A stretch of 64,000 bases of DNA from Arabidopsis thaliana (GCF_000001735.4 NC_003071.7:11339151-11403150), one strand, 5' to 3'; positions 12,333 through 25,700 are shown, counted from the first letter of the stretch. Notes: a model not told the origin generated them from the sequence alone. Program-made: numbers and translations.

Positions 12333-12404
12333 CTTTTGCCTAAATAAGAAGAAGAATAGCAATGAGATCTTTTGCCTAACTAAGAAGAATAGGAATGAGA
12401 ACAT
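12333..12404 (+). repeat. 36-bp tandem repeat, two copies
   Basis: Two adjacent units starting CTTTTGCCTAA (12333 and 12369), each with AAGAAGAATAG and AATGAGA, differing at a few positions. Confidence 0.7.
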
Positions 12405-13766
12405 ATAGTAGAATATGACATATGTTTTTTTTTCCAAATAAGAAGAATATCGAACATATACTAGTAGAAAAGGGCTTTACCCGCCTAATTTGGAATAATT
12501 TCTGGAATGTTTTGGCCTTTGGCCTAAACCCAAACTTTCCACAAGGATGTGATATTTGTTTCCAAGAAGACTCAAACCCTGGAGGGTGAAACTTATAAAT
12601 TTATAACCAAAAACTAGAAGGTTTACTAGGCAAATCAAGAAATAAACAAACAATTGATCATGGGGAAGATAATTCGTAAGATAAGATAGAAAAAATAATT
12701 TTCATGCTAAGACATTCATTAAGCAACAACGTAGTGTTATATAATCTTGCAACGCTCAAACAAGATTAATCCACTTTCATGACAAATAACTTCATTGATC
12801 ACTTAATTAGCTAAACTTTGATTTGCTAACTAGAGCATTGAAAACAATGTCACTTAGTAGTCCACTAATTCATACTGGTTAAGTAAGAAAAAACGTTTTT
12901 GAAATTTGGTCTAACCCCTTTATCAAACACGTTTCGAGCATAACATTATATTACTAAGCTGGATGAAATGATAAGATCGTCATCACAAATGTAGTTGAAG
13001 TCTTGTAAGTCCCTCTTAAACACTTAGACAAAACTTAGAAGAAAAAGCGTAAACAAATACTAGGTTAAAAATTGTCTGGAGCTTCTTACATAGTAATAGG
13101 GGTCAAACTAGGTCTATTTGGCTTGATATGGATCGGATCATATCAAAGGAAAGTTTCTGAGGTAATTTGGATTGCATGGCTGTTGAGAATCACTAGGAAA
13201 TAATATGAGAAATACATGACGGAATTCGGAGAAGGCACGAGAAAGTTACTCAAAAGTAATATAATGAATATATGCACGGAGCAAAAATGGATGAGGTAAT
13301 GTGGAAATGTGCAAAGGAGCCAAATATTTCTAAAAATCCTTTAAATGCACGGTCGACTATTTGGTTTTGTTTGTCCCAATTGATATTAAAAACAAAGTAC
13401 AGATATCAATATGTTCCATATTTGACATTTGCTTGTATTCAAACCAAAAATGAAAACAAAGGCAAATAAAGAGGCTTGCAGACGGGAACTTGCATTCATA
13501 TTAAAGATGTTCAAATAATTTTCCAACTACTAAAAATATGTAAGCTTTGACTCTACTACATTAGTGTTCTTCAAAAAAATCATCCCAAATCAGATTTTAC
13601 TCTAAATGCCGAGACCAAAAGAAACTCTCGAAATCAATCAAAAATATGCCGAAAGAGTACCAGTCACGCCTTATACAGCTTTGTGAAAAAAAACTAAACA
13701 AACAAGATAATTAATGCAAGTTACGGGGTTCACCAAGAAAAAAAGAAAAAGAAAAAAGAGAGACAA

Positions 13767-13814
13767 AAATGTACAATGTCTTCTTTTTTTTTGTCGAAAT
13801 GTACAATGTCTTCT
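13767..13814. mobile_element. Micro-insertion: oligo(T)+GTCG between perfect 18-bp direct repeats
   Basis: AAATGTACAATGTCTTCT occurs at 13767..13784 and 13797..13814. The 12 bases between are eight T followed by GTCG. The layout is that of a target-site duplication around a minimal, 5'-truncated poly(A) retroinsertion in minus orientation. Confidence 0.55.
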
Positions 13815-13818
13815 GGAG

Positions 13819-13997
13819 TGTTAAATCCTTGTCGAACATTTTTACTCTTTTTAAATCCCAAAACTAAATTTCCCTATAAGCTAGATAGACATTACGAGCT
13901 AAAGTTTTGATGTTAAATTTACAATCTTGTCGAACATATTTTTTCTTTTCAAGTCCCAAAACTAAATTCCCTTTAAGCTAGACAACATTAAACTCCC
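13819..13997 (+). repeat. Imperfect ~98-bp tandem duplication
   Basis: CTTGTCGAACAT recurs at 13829 and 13926, each followed by a T-rich block, CCCAAAACTAAAT and AAGCTAGA in the same order. Confidence 0.7.
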
Positions 13998-15099
13998 TTT
14001 TATTGGTATATAGCTCAAAAGTTCTCCGGATTGAACTATCAACTATCCATTCAATATTTTTTTTTTTCATTTGGCCTCATCGCTCTATCGTGAGTCAAGA
14101 TGGAGTAAAACTCTTTCGTATGGGTTTCTCGACGGTTTGTGACGTAGTAGGTGATGGCATGTCTACACCTGAACTTTGGTTCATGCCCTCATTACAGTCG
14201 TTTAACCTGAATAGAAGTATCATGCTCTTATTCTGGTCATCTGTGGAGGCTGTTGAGTTGTTCGTTCATGTCTTGTGATTTGCATGTGCAAAATCACCTA
14301 CAAGCCTTCCTAATATATATGTTAAAATGTGATTTTTTATTTATTTATTGGTAAAGGCTATACACGTAAAGATATACCAGAGACTATTATGATATTTCTG
14401 AATTCAAAAGATAACAGTGATTGTAATTTACATTTTTTGTTAAATAATTACCAAAAAAGTAATTTGCTTGTTTTTCTTTTCGCGGTTCAGTTACCAACCA
14501 TCCGGTAATGATTTTCCCACCAATGCTATAAACACTAGGTTACTATTTTTATATGCTATAAATCAATTATTTATTTATTGTTTACATACACTTGTTTTAT
14601 AGGTTCGACTATATTTTCTATTATTTTCCAAATAAGGGTCTTTTTAATAGTTCTGATTTTGATTATGAAGACAAAATAGTCGTTAACTTTAAAATGAAAT
14701 AAAATTTAAATGGAAAAAAAAATCTCAAACGAAATTAAATTTAAAATAGGAAAATTTTTTAATGGTGCAGATGCAAAACTATGGTTGAATATTTTGGGAG
14801 ATGTGAGCCACAACAATAAGCTAGTGCGTCTAATGCCCCACCAAATATGGTGAAGCGAAAGGCAGCCGGGCCTCTTGTCCGTTCCTCGCTTCATTTTATT
14901 TTCTTTGTTTTGTATTTTCTTGTTTTTGTTTTGTTTAGACGGTTCGTTGTGGCTACTTTTGAACCTATCTATGGTTTAGGATTTTATTGAAATTTCGCTC
15001 TAATTATTCAGTCACTTTTGTTATCCCCTAATGGTCTGGATAGACATCATTACTCGAAATCATAATATTCTAATACCAATATTACCAAATTCACACATT

Positions 15100-15390
15100 C
15101 GTATATGTTGACTCGGAAGATAGAAATCTATCGATGTCGGTAACCGGTTTCTTCCTGTGTGAGTTTGATCTTTCGAATTGTCGCGATGTTGTGGACCTTG
15201 AATCCGCCGGATTTAAGGGTTGGCCACTCTGTTTTTGATGATCAACAGGTTCCGAGCTTATTTGCCATCTTCAATGTACTTTTTTGATCTTCTCTTTTGT
15301 AATTGGGCTCTACTGTTGTAAGCCTTAGGTCCATATGCCCATTTTATTTTTTATTTGTCTAATGAAATATATATTTAATTGAAAAAAGTC
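15100..15390 (+). mobile_element. Possible 3' scrap of a LINE-like element
   Basis: The block is less AT-rich than its surroundings and ends with TTGTAATTGGGCTCTACTG, then TCTAATGAAATATATATTT and an A run. This order resembles the 3' ends of plant L1-type elements. No reverse transcriptase reading frame remains. Recognition is by general resemblance only. Confidence 0.25.
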
Positions 15391-15966
15391 GCAAACTTAT
15401 AAAACATTCTAGACTAATCTCGCTAGAATGTGTCTGCCAAAAAAATAATTCACTAGAATATGTGGAGCACTATGTTTTTTTTTTTTTTTTTTTTGATATA
15501 TAACATTATCTATTCTTGTCATTTAGAGATTCAGGGTAAAATCATGGTTAAATACGGTTGGAGGACTCCAACTCTTTTGCCTCAACAATATGATCAAATC
15601 TTTCAACCATTGCACCACCCTAAAAATTTCGACTACTTTTTAGATGTTATTTATATTTCGTATAAAAATGCTTGACACTCGTCTACAGTTACATATTAAA
15701 TGAAAACCAAATTTAGAAACTAACATCTATTTGTAAAGAATTACATCTCATATCATTAATTTAGATTCTGAATCAAAGTAACATTCTAAGGTGATTAGTT
15801 GAAAGTTTTTGCAGTGATATTCGTTTATCTCATGGTTGTGTTCATATTTGGACTTTTTGACATTTCTTTTAACGCTCTTTGAACCTATGATAAATTTGCT
15901 TATTTATCTCTATTTCGTTTTGCATGTTTTCTTTGTTTTGGCCGATAGGCTTACTAATGAGGTATG

Positions 15967-16110
15967 TTTTTTTTTTTTTTTTTTTTTTTTTGAACAAAGA
16001 CTTGTCTTCATTCATTCCAATCAAACCAAGTATAAGGAGGATGATACAAAGATGACAAAGTGGATGTGGATTATCAATTCCTTTGTTTAATATTGACCGT
16101 GGAGAAAGAT
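15967..16110 (-). mobile_element. Possible LINE 3' end with poly(A), minus orientation
   Basis: A 25-T run (15967..15991) is followed by GAACAAAGACTTGTCTTC. Read on the minus strand this is a tail reading AATGAAGACAAG, TCTTTGTTC, poly(A), typical of plant non-LTR element ends. The body beyond about 120 bp is not recognisable, and no target duplication was found. Confidence 0.35.
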
Positions 16111-16177
16111 TCAATAAGCAGCATTACCTTTGACTGTAATGTGGATGATCAATTCCTTTGTTTTCTGCTAAACTACT

Positions 16178-16228
16178 AACAAATATAATCTCTTTTTTTT
16201 TTTTTTGTCAAAAACAAATATAATCTCT
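16178..16228. mobile_element. Micro-insertion: oligo(T)+GTCAAA between perfect 16-bp direct repeats
   Basis: AACAAATATAATCTCT is repeated exactly at 16178..16193 and 16213..16228. Between them are 13 T and GTCAAA. It has the same architecture as 13767..13814, including the GTC after the T run. Confidence 0.55.
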
Positions 16229-19200
16229 AACCGTTTAATATTCCGATAAAAAAGAAAGAGAGAGTTGTGTAGCCAAAGCCGTGGAGAGATTCTTTGGGAT
16301 CTTCATGACCAAACTTTTATTTCCGTTGCTTCCATCCTCTTTGCTCTATACTAGAAAAGCTCTCTCACTTACTTATGCTATCACAATTCTTATAACATTG
16401 ACTAATTTATTGGTTTTTTTGTTTTTTGTTTTTGTTTCTTTTACTTTTACATGTACAAACTAAAATCATATGATGCTAGCGATCATTAGAAAAAGGGGTC
16501 TCTCTCTTAGAACTAGCTAGATTATGTCTTACGTACAAAGAGTAGCTGACGAAGAATAACAAGGTCGAAAGGAAGTTAACAGTCTTTCCCTTAGGGTTCA
16601 AGTGGCCAAAACATTGAGAAAGGGAGATTTTTCTTCTGTTTTGCTACTTTATGTTTCTATATCCGATCCAATCTCAATATAATTTACTTCCCATCAAATG
16701 GTTTCCACTATTTTTAGAATAATCAAAGAATGTCATGGACTAGGATCACAATACTTAACAACCCAAATTTGTATTATCAATAATGTTGGTCTTGATTTTA
16801 GAGATGACCAAGCAAAACCGGACTACTAGTTTTGTGTCACTTCTTCTACTCTATATATCGCCATCTAGTTTTCTATATTTAATTTTACGAAAAATAATGA
16901 TGCATATATATATATGGTATTATTCTTTCTTATAAAAACAATAACGATATCTATTTTATACCGAGTGTTTTATAAATACTTTTACCATTTTTAATTATCT
17001 GTTTTTTCTTCTAAAACTATCTTTATACCTTTATATCGACAGCATATGCGATGCGGACATTCGAAAACGTGTCCATCTAGGAATCACAACGAATGAGTAG
17101 ATACAAAGTGGGATCACCTTGGCACAAATTTTTCTGATTGACTTTTATATATATAAAGTGGAAGTCAAAATCACTAAGACCCATAGAAAAGAACGAGATG
17201 GACAAATACATATAAGATAGACAATGTATGTAGGATGGGCGTGAATCGCACCTGAAACATGTTCACATCATATTTGGATACTATAGTTTAAAAATATAAC
17301 CAACTAAAAATAATCTTCTATCAAACCAATAGGCCACGTATCATAGGACAGTTTGTTTTACAAATATCAAAGTCTTCTACTACATGAATCAATACCTTAC
17401 TAGAACAACATCTTTCTACTTTTATAAATATAACTATGTTTTTGCCCCCAAAAAAAAATATATATATAATTATGTTAATTTCTGAAAAATGTCTCCAGTC
17501 AAGTGATTAACGATCCCTCTTTGCTGCCCTCTATACCCCGAGTTTGACGGTTTCTTTTACAGCTATCAAGATCTTCTACAGCATGAAACATATTGTAATA
17601 AGTATACTGAAACAGTGTTTTGGATAAATATAAGTGAAACAGTACGCAGATAATATATGAATTTATAAAGTGTAAGTGTGGAATATATCATGGAGAGGAA
17701 GTAAGTGGCATACCGAACACATGCAAAATAATATGAAAGTTGTAGGGCACTTTCACTCAATTATAATGTATTATGAAAGAACAAATGAATTTGTAATAAT
17801 AGAGAGGAAGCGAATATATAAATGAACTCTGTTGGATATGCACATTTGTATAATTGTATTAGTTATGATATTGATATTATCAATGGAGATATGGGTACGC
17901 GTGTGACTTTGTCTCCAAATTCTTTCTTATGGCAGACTTACAAATTATTAGACGGTTTCTCCCAACTTTATTGGTGGTACAAAACAACCCATGAGAAATA
18001 TATATAAAAAAGTGGCATATGAGAAAAACATTAATGATTGCTACAGATTACGGAAATCGTTTTAAGACTTATAGATTTTAAAAAAACACTCATTAGTTAA
18101 AGAACTCAAAACAGGAGAAAAACCAAGTTGAACACACATTAGTCGTCTACTGATTGAAACTTGGTTAATTTTAAAGGTTGAAAGATGTTTCAATATTTCT
18201 AGAATTTTGTAGTTGTTAGAGCAAGTTTTTAACTTAAGTGGATATCTGGTGTACAATAAGAACTTAGAGACATAGTATCCCAATAGTACTTGTAAAAGAG
18301 TTAAAACAAATAAATGGTAACAAAACTTGTTGAATATTATTTTAATCTAGCTTCTCAAAAAAGAAAGTATACAATTTCAATGTCGTCTTACCAATCACGC
18401 AAAAAAGAAAGAATACAATTTCAATTTCAATGTTACAATTTGAAACAGTTTTCTTCAATCATATTAGTCATTTGTAAAGATAGGTAGACCCACGACCAAT
18501 TAAACCCTTCTGATTAAGCAATGCATGTGGCCAAATGAACAATCATTCCGAATATCTCAAAATGGACATCAGAAATTTGGCAGGCTGGCAAAAATCTATA
18601 CGAAGAGAAAAGGAGAGGCATGAGAGGAAGAATCGAGAGAGAGTGTGTTTGATTGATACATATCTTTGTTTTTCCACTATATTTGTTCCCATGCTTAAAT
18701 TTAATTAAATGCTTGCATCTAATTATACATGTTTGACTTCTCTTTTTCAAATGTTCTCCACTACATAATAACCTTAAGATCTCTTATATGATATGGGTGC
18801 TGTGGTTGTGGCCTTGTGGGCGTCCTTGTCCTAAATTGGACGAACCCTACCATCTTTAAAGAACAATCATTTATTTGAATTATCCTCGTTATAGTGAATG
18901 TAGATTTGTAAATGCTCAGTTACATGGATCATTGAAATCTTGAGGTGACAGATCCTATCTACAAACTTTACACGAAAAATATGTTAAATTCTGGGAATAA
19001 AATAAAATGAATTATAAAAACTTACTGGTTTAGCTTTCTAGCTTGAATTATAAAAATATGTTAAACCTTGTTATCACTTACGCCAAATTGCTTTCTAGTT
19101 TTTGTCTTCAAATTTTCATGGATCTTTCGTCGAATTTTTTAAGTTATCTTTGTATAGATGTTGCACTTCCCTTTTTATGTTGTTTAGCTTTGTCTTAAGC

Positions 19201-19309
19201 TTCTTTATCCTTGTATTTTTCGTAACTCGGAGCCTTTATTTGGTTTGAAAAATGAATGCATACAAGTCTTTGAAAAAATAAAAATGAAAAATATGAGAAG
19301 AATTTTTTT

Positions 19310-19680
19310 TGACTTTTAAACTAGTTTTTGGTTTTAGTTTTTCCCAAAATCTATTTTGTACCCTTTCAAGATTTTGAAAAACAAATTTTCCTAAAAAATA
19401 GGGAATCTAGTTTTTGAGTGTTTTAACAATTTTTCAAAGAAAATCAAAATCTATGTTTTGGGAGTTTATCTCTCAAAAACCATCGATCACAATTTTTTAT
19501 TTTATTTTTAGATATTTTTGTAAAAAAGAATATTATCTATTAACATAAAAACCAAAATCTAAACAAATTACCATTCAAGTTTTTAAGAAACTAAAATCTA
19601 CACCAAAAACAAAAACAAAGAAAATCAAAAACTAAAAACCAAAATCCAAAAAAAAACATTTTAAAAACTACAAACATTCA
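19310..19680. repeat. AT-rich imperfect palindromic block
   Basis: The left side is rich in TTTTTGGTTTTAGTTTTT and the right side in AAAAACTAAAAACCAAAATC, forming a long imperfect inverted repeat around 19490. This could be a decayed foldback or MITE-like element; ends and target duplication are unclear. Confidence 0.4.
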
Positions 19681-20369
19681 TGGCCTAAATTTCCAATAAG
19701 TAAAAAAATCATGGCAATCAAAAGTATTAAGGCTGATTAAATACGAGACTAATAATAGGAAAACAAAAAAGAAGCTCAAGAGAAGTTATGTGGTTTGTAT
19801 TATACGGTTTATATATTTTCGAACTCTATACTCCCAAGTTCCAAGTGACAAAAATACCTTTCCAAATATGTAGAAGTTGAAGAATATCAAACATTGGATT
19901 CTTGATACGTATGAAAAAAAAAATGATTCTTTTATACGCGATGAACAAACAAAAAGTGTGAGATAATTGTTTGTGGGTCAAACCTGAATCCAGGTTCAAG
20001 GTTTGGGTTAATAAATCTGCTGGGCCAAGATTGGGAAAAAGGTATACAAGAGATGGGCCTCTAAAACGTTAAGACTACATTTCATGGGTTTGTTTATTGA
20101 GCTATTATAAGTTGTTGTACTAAAAGAAGAACAAAGTTTAAGAGACTAGAGACAGGGAATAGAAGCAAAGAAGAGAAAGAGTCATAGGGTAACACCCGTC
20201 CACAAGCCTAAACTATCCGTTAAGAACTTAAGGTGTTAGTTCAGGCAGGCCCTGCTCAGAGAAAAGCGGGACCCTAAGCCCAATTAAAGTAAATGTAACT
20301 CATCGTGGCGGATTAATGGTGTTGTAAGTCGTAGAAAATCGTTAAGAGAAAACGTATTAGTTTGGAAAA

Positions 20370-20519
20370 CCATCCAAATGTATGGCCTAGGACCAAGCAA
20401 GTTCTCAAACAAACACTGTAGAGCTACTTTTGTAAACGGTAAAGCCATCCAAATGTATGGCCTAGGACCAACCAAGTTCACAAGCAAATATTGTAGAGCT
20501 ACTTTTGTAAACGGTGGAC
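20370..20519. repeat. 75-bp tandem duplication, open in frame
   Basis: Two 75-bp units (20370..20444 and 20445..20519) begin CCATCCAAATGTATGGCC and differ at five positions in the first 70. Seventy-five is a multiple of three, so an open plus-strand frame reads a 25-residue unit twice (IQMYGLGPSKF / IQMYGLGPTKF, each ending CRATFVNG). I do not recognise the peptide. The minus strand is also open. It may be a fragment of a lost gene. Confidence 0.7.
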
Positions 20520-20726
20520 CGGAAACGACCACACCGGAAATTTGCAGAACCGGGGCATATAGAAAAGAACTACTGATAGTTATCTAAAACACCATATGTG
20601 TCATCGTCTTGCAAAGTATTGTTGTCATTGGTCAATGCAGTCCCGGTGGTAAAACATGTTCGGCCACTTGTCACAATGGAAAGACGTAGGCTGTCAATAC
20701 ATTATTCCCAAATGACTTAGTCCCTC

Positions 20727-20733
20727 TATAAAT
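20727..20733 (+). promoter_or_regulatory. Orphan TATA-like box in a gene-free region
   Basis: CCCTCTATAAATATTCC is a good plant TATA context and is followed by about 150 bp of non-repetitive sequence with a pyrimidine-rich end (CTTTAGTTTATTTTTTCTC). No coding frame follows. It could drive a non-coding transcript or be a promoter relic. Confidence 0.25.
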
Positions 20734-22533
20734 ATTCCACTCGCTCATTTGTTTCCTTTAACCTGAAAAGTTAAGAAAATTTCCGACTTAACCAAAGAAG
20801 CCGACATTCGCAGCCGAAGTGTCTTTAGTTTATTTTTTCTCTTCTTTCTATATTAGATTTCTTCCTCGTAGTTTTAATATTCAAACTGATTATTTAGCTA
20901 AAATACTCAGATTTGAAATAACATTTTTCTCATGTAAGCACATCAGTTTCTGAATGGTTTTCTCTAGCGCATAGTCTCTTCCCGATATCTTAAAAAAAAA
21001 AATATTTGTAAAAAAAAAAAAAAAAAAAAAAAGCACTCGTAAACATAAAATTGTAAACCCTCCTAAATAACCCAAAATATTTAATTAGTATATGTCCGAG
21101 TGAGTTTGGTCACATGCATGTAGTAACACGTGAATAAAATAATTTATTTATTTAGTTTATTATTTTTATTATTTGAGTCTTATGTTAATCACTTAGCATA
21201 ATTACTTAATTAATTTGATATTAGTTAATTAATAATGCTTAGTTGTAATTATCCGACGAGAATATAATATCTGCTACACAATCTCGTTTTCCAACGAACA
21301 CATACTACATCCACATTTCAAGGCCAACTTCTCTCTTACCGGCTTCCATGACATCGATAAAGCAACATCATGTACTTTAATCAATAATTTGAAAGATTTT
21401 ATACACTCAGCTATTCTATAAGTTTGAGGGCACAACCCACAACCACTTGAATTTTTTTTGGAATCGAAGACAACAACCCAAATGCTTCAACAAGACTAGA
21501 TCTCGAAGTAGTAATAGGATAATTATGCAAACGCAAACCACATGAGAAGAAAATGGTGAATTCTCAAAATGTCTTGAGGATCTACAAAGGCCAAAGAACA
21601 TTATCAATCTATTTTGAAATCACAAATTTAACCATGAATAAATTGCTTCAATCACAAAACAACATATCCTAATTGTAGAACAATAATAATGTAAGCTTTT
21701 AGACATTTTGCTATTGAATTGAATAAAGCAAACATAATTAATATTCATTATTCATGATGGTGCTGTACTGCTGTTTCAGTTCGTTTAGATACTTTACTAT
21801 TTTCAGAAATAATCCAGTGATTAATAAATAAACAAAACAGAAACCCAACTAACAGAAAAAAGAAAAAAAAAACAGAAAAATGGCAAATAATGAGTATTTG
21901 TTTTGATTCACCAAAAATAGCATTACCAATGGAAAATATAAACACTACAATTATAATCTCATAATTGGAATTAGTGGTAAAATATGTATAAAAAACCAGG
22001 ATAACTCCTAGTATATAAATAATTTAAAGATGAATATTCAACGGAAGTAACGTAGCATAGAGATGGAATATTCATATGAGCTAAATATCAAAAGAAATAA
22101 AACAGTTATATTATACCTTATGCTACAAGTGCCAAGGATGTCGATTTTTTTTTTTTTTTTAATGACTATGCAACAAAAAAACCAAAAATAAATCGAACAA
22201 TGTAAAAGTTACGACCAATGGTATACACTACTTAAGATGACTGATGTAATAGTTAGTCCATCTAGGAATATATGCCATTTGTGACACATCATATGTATTG
22301 ATTTTGATTCTTTCTTATCGAACCCCCCTCGGTGTCAACACGCTAGAATCATCCCTTTTTCTCTTAAAACTTCTTACTTTCTTGTATCTATTGATTTGTC
22401 TAAGCTTAATATGGATAAAATCCCAAATGCTATCATATCCACCATGTTTTGATTTTGCTTAGATTGCATATAAATCAGATCCACATTATTTTATTTTACT
22501 TAGATTTTCATCAAAAATAACTATATTAACTAA

Positions 22534-22760
22534 GAGCATTCTTGATGGGGATCTCTAAGCCTAGGTCTCATAAATAAAACTAAAGTGTAAGTATAGATAA
22601 ATAATATTTTTTAATTATGGATCTCTTAAATTTGATGAAATCTAGACCAATTGTCTCTTAGGTAAGAGACAAATTTAAAAGACTCATCTATTATTTAAAT
22701 TATATAAATTTTTATTATTTGTTAAGATTATTTGCTAAGAGCCCACCATTGTAGATGCTC
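22534..22760. mobile_element. 227-bp MITE, PIF/Harbinger type
   Basis: Terminal inverted repeats: left GAGCATTCTTGATGGGGATC, right (reversed) GAGCATCTACAATGGTGGGC, with CTCTTAGC-like sequence just inside both ends. The element is flanked by TAA at 22531..22533 and 22761..22763. A three-base TAA/TTA duplication is characteristic of the PIF/Harbinger superfamily. There is no coding capacity. Confidence 0.8.
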
Positions 22761-22763
22761 TAA

Positions 22764-25700
22764 CATACTATTTCTCTTTAATTTGCCAACTTATTAATGA
22801 ATCCAACATTTATATCTCCTCACTAATTCGAAAAAGTGTTTTTAATCAAATGGTTATTGGTCCAGTTTTGCAGCATTTTCCATCAAAATTCAACTCTATC
22901 AAATCACCTTACCCAGCATAATAAGGATTGTGGTATTGTTATTGATCCAAATGATATCATAAAGAATAGTCTCCTTAACTAATTAAAATATACATCACAA
23001 ACTATAAAAAAAAACTTACAAGAATCAAATCCTTTGTACGCGGGCCATGTTCATGGGTTAAGGATTCTACTTGGTTTGTCATCTCAATATTGTCAATTTA
23101 GTATATAAAATGGAAGGTTGCTTCTCTTCCAAGAAACATATAGAATTGTTGACACAGGAAACATCAAATATAAAAAAGAGCAGAACAACTGAGTGAAGAA
23201 AACACACACACAGCGTCCTCTCGCCGCAACCCAATTTGCTTTAGTTACAAACATTCCTTCCTCCTAAAAGCAACCTTTCTTGGTTACATTACGATCTAAT
23301 ACTTTGGTTTTGAAAAAAAGTGATTTAAAAGAATTCCTTTTCCAATTGATTTGACTATCGACGACACATAGTGTAGTTATCGAGTTCTTACAGCCAATTA
23401 TAAAAATGAAATTAGATCCAAAATAGCCATATGAACCATTTGACCAAATAGGAAGAGGAAAATACCGTCATTAATTTTTTTTTTTTTTCAACCACTCGTG
23501 TTTCCGTTTTCTTTTTCCTGTTCTTTTTGAACTTATACAAAGTAAAATTTCTACTCATATGACTTAGAAAACCAAACTACCATAAAAATGAGAATTAGGT
23601 AAGTAAAAATTACTCCATCTGTTCCTTTTTGTTTGATCTTTTAGAAAAAAACACAAATATTAAGAAAATATATTAAATATTACTTTTAAATATATTGTTT
23701 TTTGTGTTTTACAATTTTCAATAACTATAAACCAATGATATTCACTAATTTGTATTGAAGTTTACAATTTATCAATTATAACTAATAACTATTGTATTGA
23801 AAATCTAAAAAATTAATTTTTTTAAAATAATTTTTTTTTCTAAACAATTAAACAAAAAGGAACAGAGGCAGTATTAGAAACCCTCTAACCCAACAAAAAA
23901 TGTAATGTATAATGTGTTCATAAACAGCACCAACTACCCATTATAATTATTTCATGAACACAATTGTGGCAGAATAATAATGATATGTCAAACTGATTAA
24001 TGCTTAATCTTTCCGATTTCAGCCTGTAAATATTGAAGTAGCCGACAACAAGAATTGAAAATCGCACAAATTAGGATAACGTAGAAAAATCATGTTCGAA
24101 ATGGTAAAAGTTATGTAAACTTAATTTGAACCGAGTTATGTAGAGGAAGAAGAATGAACGTAGACATGCCTAAGTGAATCTTGGTATGATGGCTTTTGAA
24201 TTATTGAAGAAAAGAAGAATAAAAGTGTTAGAAAGAATAAATTGGCATTATAATAAGGAATAAATTCTAAGTGAATTTAGTATTATATAGTTTTTTTGTA
24301 ACACTTTAATACTGTCCGCGTTATGGCCGCCCCATATGGCCCTTAAGACATTAACTAGAAGAGAACATACCCGGGGGAGTTTCATCTATTTTTTTTGGAT
24401 ACTAGGCTATATGTTTTTTTGTTTTTTTTTTCCTTTGCGAAAAGCCTCTTTATTTTTACTTTGGTGTTAACCAAATTCCATTTGTATATCATCTTTGGTT
24501 AACAATTGTGTTTTCTTGTTGCTAAATAACTTTTAACATTTCTATAAAAAGAAAAGAAAATTAAAGTGTTAAAGTATTGCCTTACGCCAATGTACAATGC
24601 CGATGTAATTATAGAAAAATGACAAACTGTGTTTATATAGAAAAATAAGAGAGGAAACTTATTATTTACGATATTTTCACTCATGCTATTTTTTTTTTCA
24701 AAGAAACCAATTTTTTTCTTCTCACCAGATAATAGCTCTCGAAAAAGAGATAGTATTTAGAACACTACTAATCTTTTTTCTATTTGTTTTCACTAGAAAA
24801 ATGATTGCTTAGTAACAGTCTAAAACTGTGTATGGTAACTTTTTTAATGTCAAATTTGTTGGTCCATAAGAAAAAAATTATTTCCAAAATTTAGGAGAAA
24901 TGAAGGCGCTATTATACAAAAAATACAAGCAACGCATAGTAGATAAGGTGGTGAAGCTTATCAAATTTGGTTTAATTTTGATTCTTTTCACTTAATTATG
25001 TTCTCATTATATGGAAAGATGGTGATGAAATATATGTGTGAAACTCTAAAATCGGTGAATTTTTCTTGTTGCTCAATTTAATCTACAAGAGGTTATATGT
25101 AGACTAAATTAAAATTTCAAAATATATGGTTTATTACTTTTTAGATAAGAAATGTCTTAATTTTATAGTTTGAGTTGTACTACATTGTTTTTTTAACATC
25201 TATAAAAGAATGAACATATGTTTTAATATGATTGGTAAGTTGTTTTGACATTTTCCCATATCCACATATAACTTTATTAAAAGTGATATAGTGTACACTT
25301 TGAATTCATTATAAGATATAATAGAAACTAAACGGATAATATGAGAGATTTCGAAATCCAACAAGGAGCTAAGTGTGAAGGAACACGAATGAAGGACAGA
25401 ATTGGAACAAATGGTTATTGGGGGGCAACAGAAGAGAATAATACCCTTCATCATCCTCTTCTCTTTTATACCTACAATAATGCAATCGAGAATCACTTTA
25501 AGCCCTCAAGGACGCTCTCGTTATTTCCCTCCTAATGATCCTTGACGACTTTTTTCTCCTTCACATGAAACAGTTTCAACTTTACGTTAATCGATATCGA
25601 ACGTCTATTTCCCCGTAATGTTTGAACGTTGATATTAAAACTATTTTTGTAAAACCGTGCATCTTAAGACAAAACATGGTGTCCAAACCAAAAATATGTC

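Larger units (their letters stand above)
11877..22530. other. Gene-poor stretch, western part
   Basis: No protein gene can be supported in this 10.6 kb. Open frames are short and lack codon structure or recognisable domains. It contains several small repeats and retroelement scraps listed separately, plus many A/T homopolymers. Relics too degraded to recognise by eye may remain. Confidence 0.6.

Noticed and set aside
12255..12437. Small open frames on both strands
   Set aside because: Low-complexity AAG/AT-rich sequence with a 36-bp tandem repeat; no start context or domain.
14600..14615. GGTTCGACTAT resembling a tRNA T-loop
   Set aside because: No acceptor stem, anticodon arm or B-box partner can be folded around it.
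15836..16114. Plus- and minus-strand frames of 80-85 codons
   Set aside because: They read through the 25-T tract and LINE-like tail, giving poly-Phe or poly-Lys.
19905..19945. Further micro-insertion candidate around ten A at about 19915
   Set aside because: The flanking GATTCTTGATACGTATG and GATTCTTTTATACGCGATG are similar but not identical, so a target duplication is not supported.
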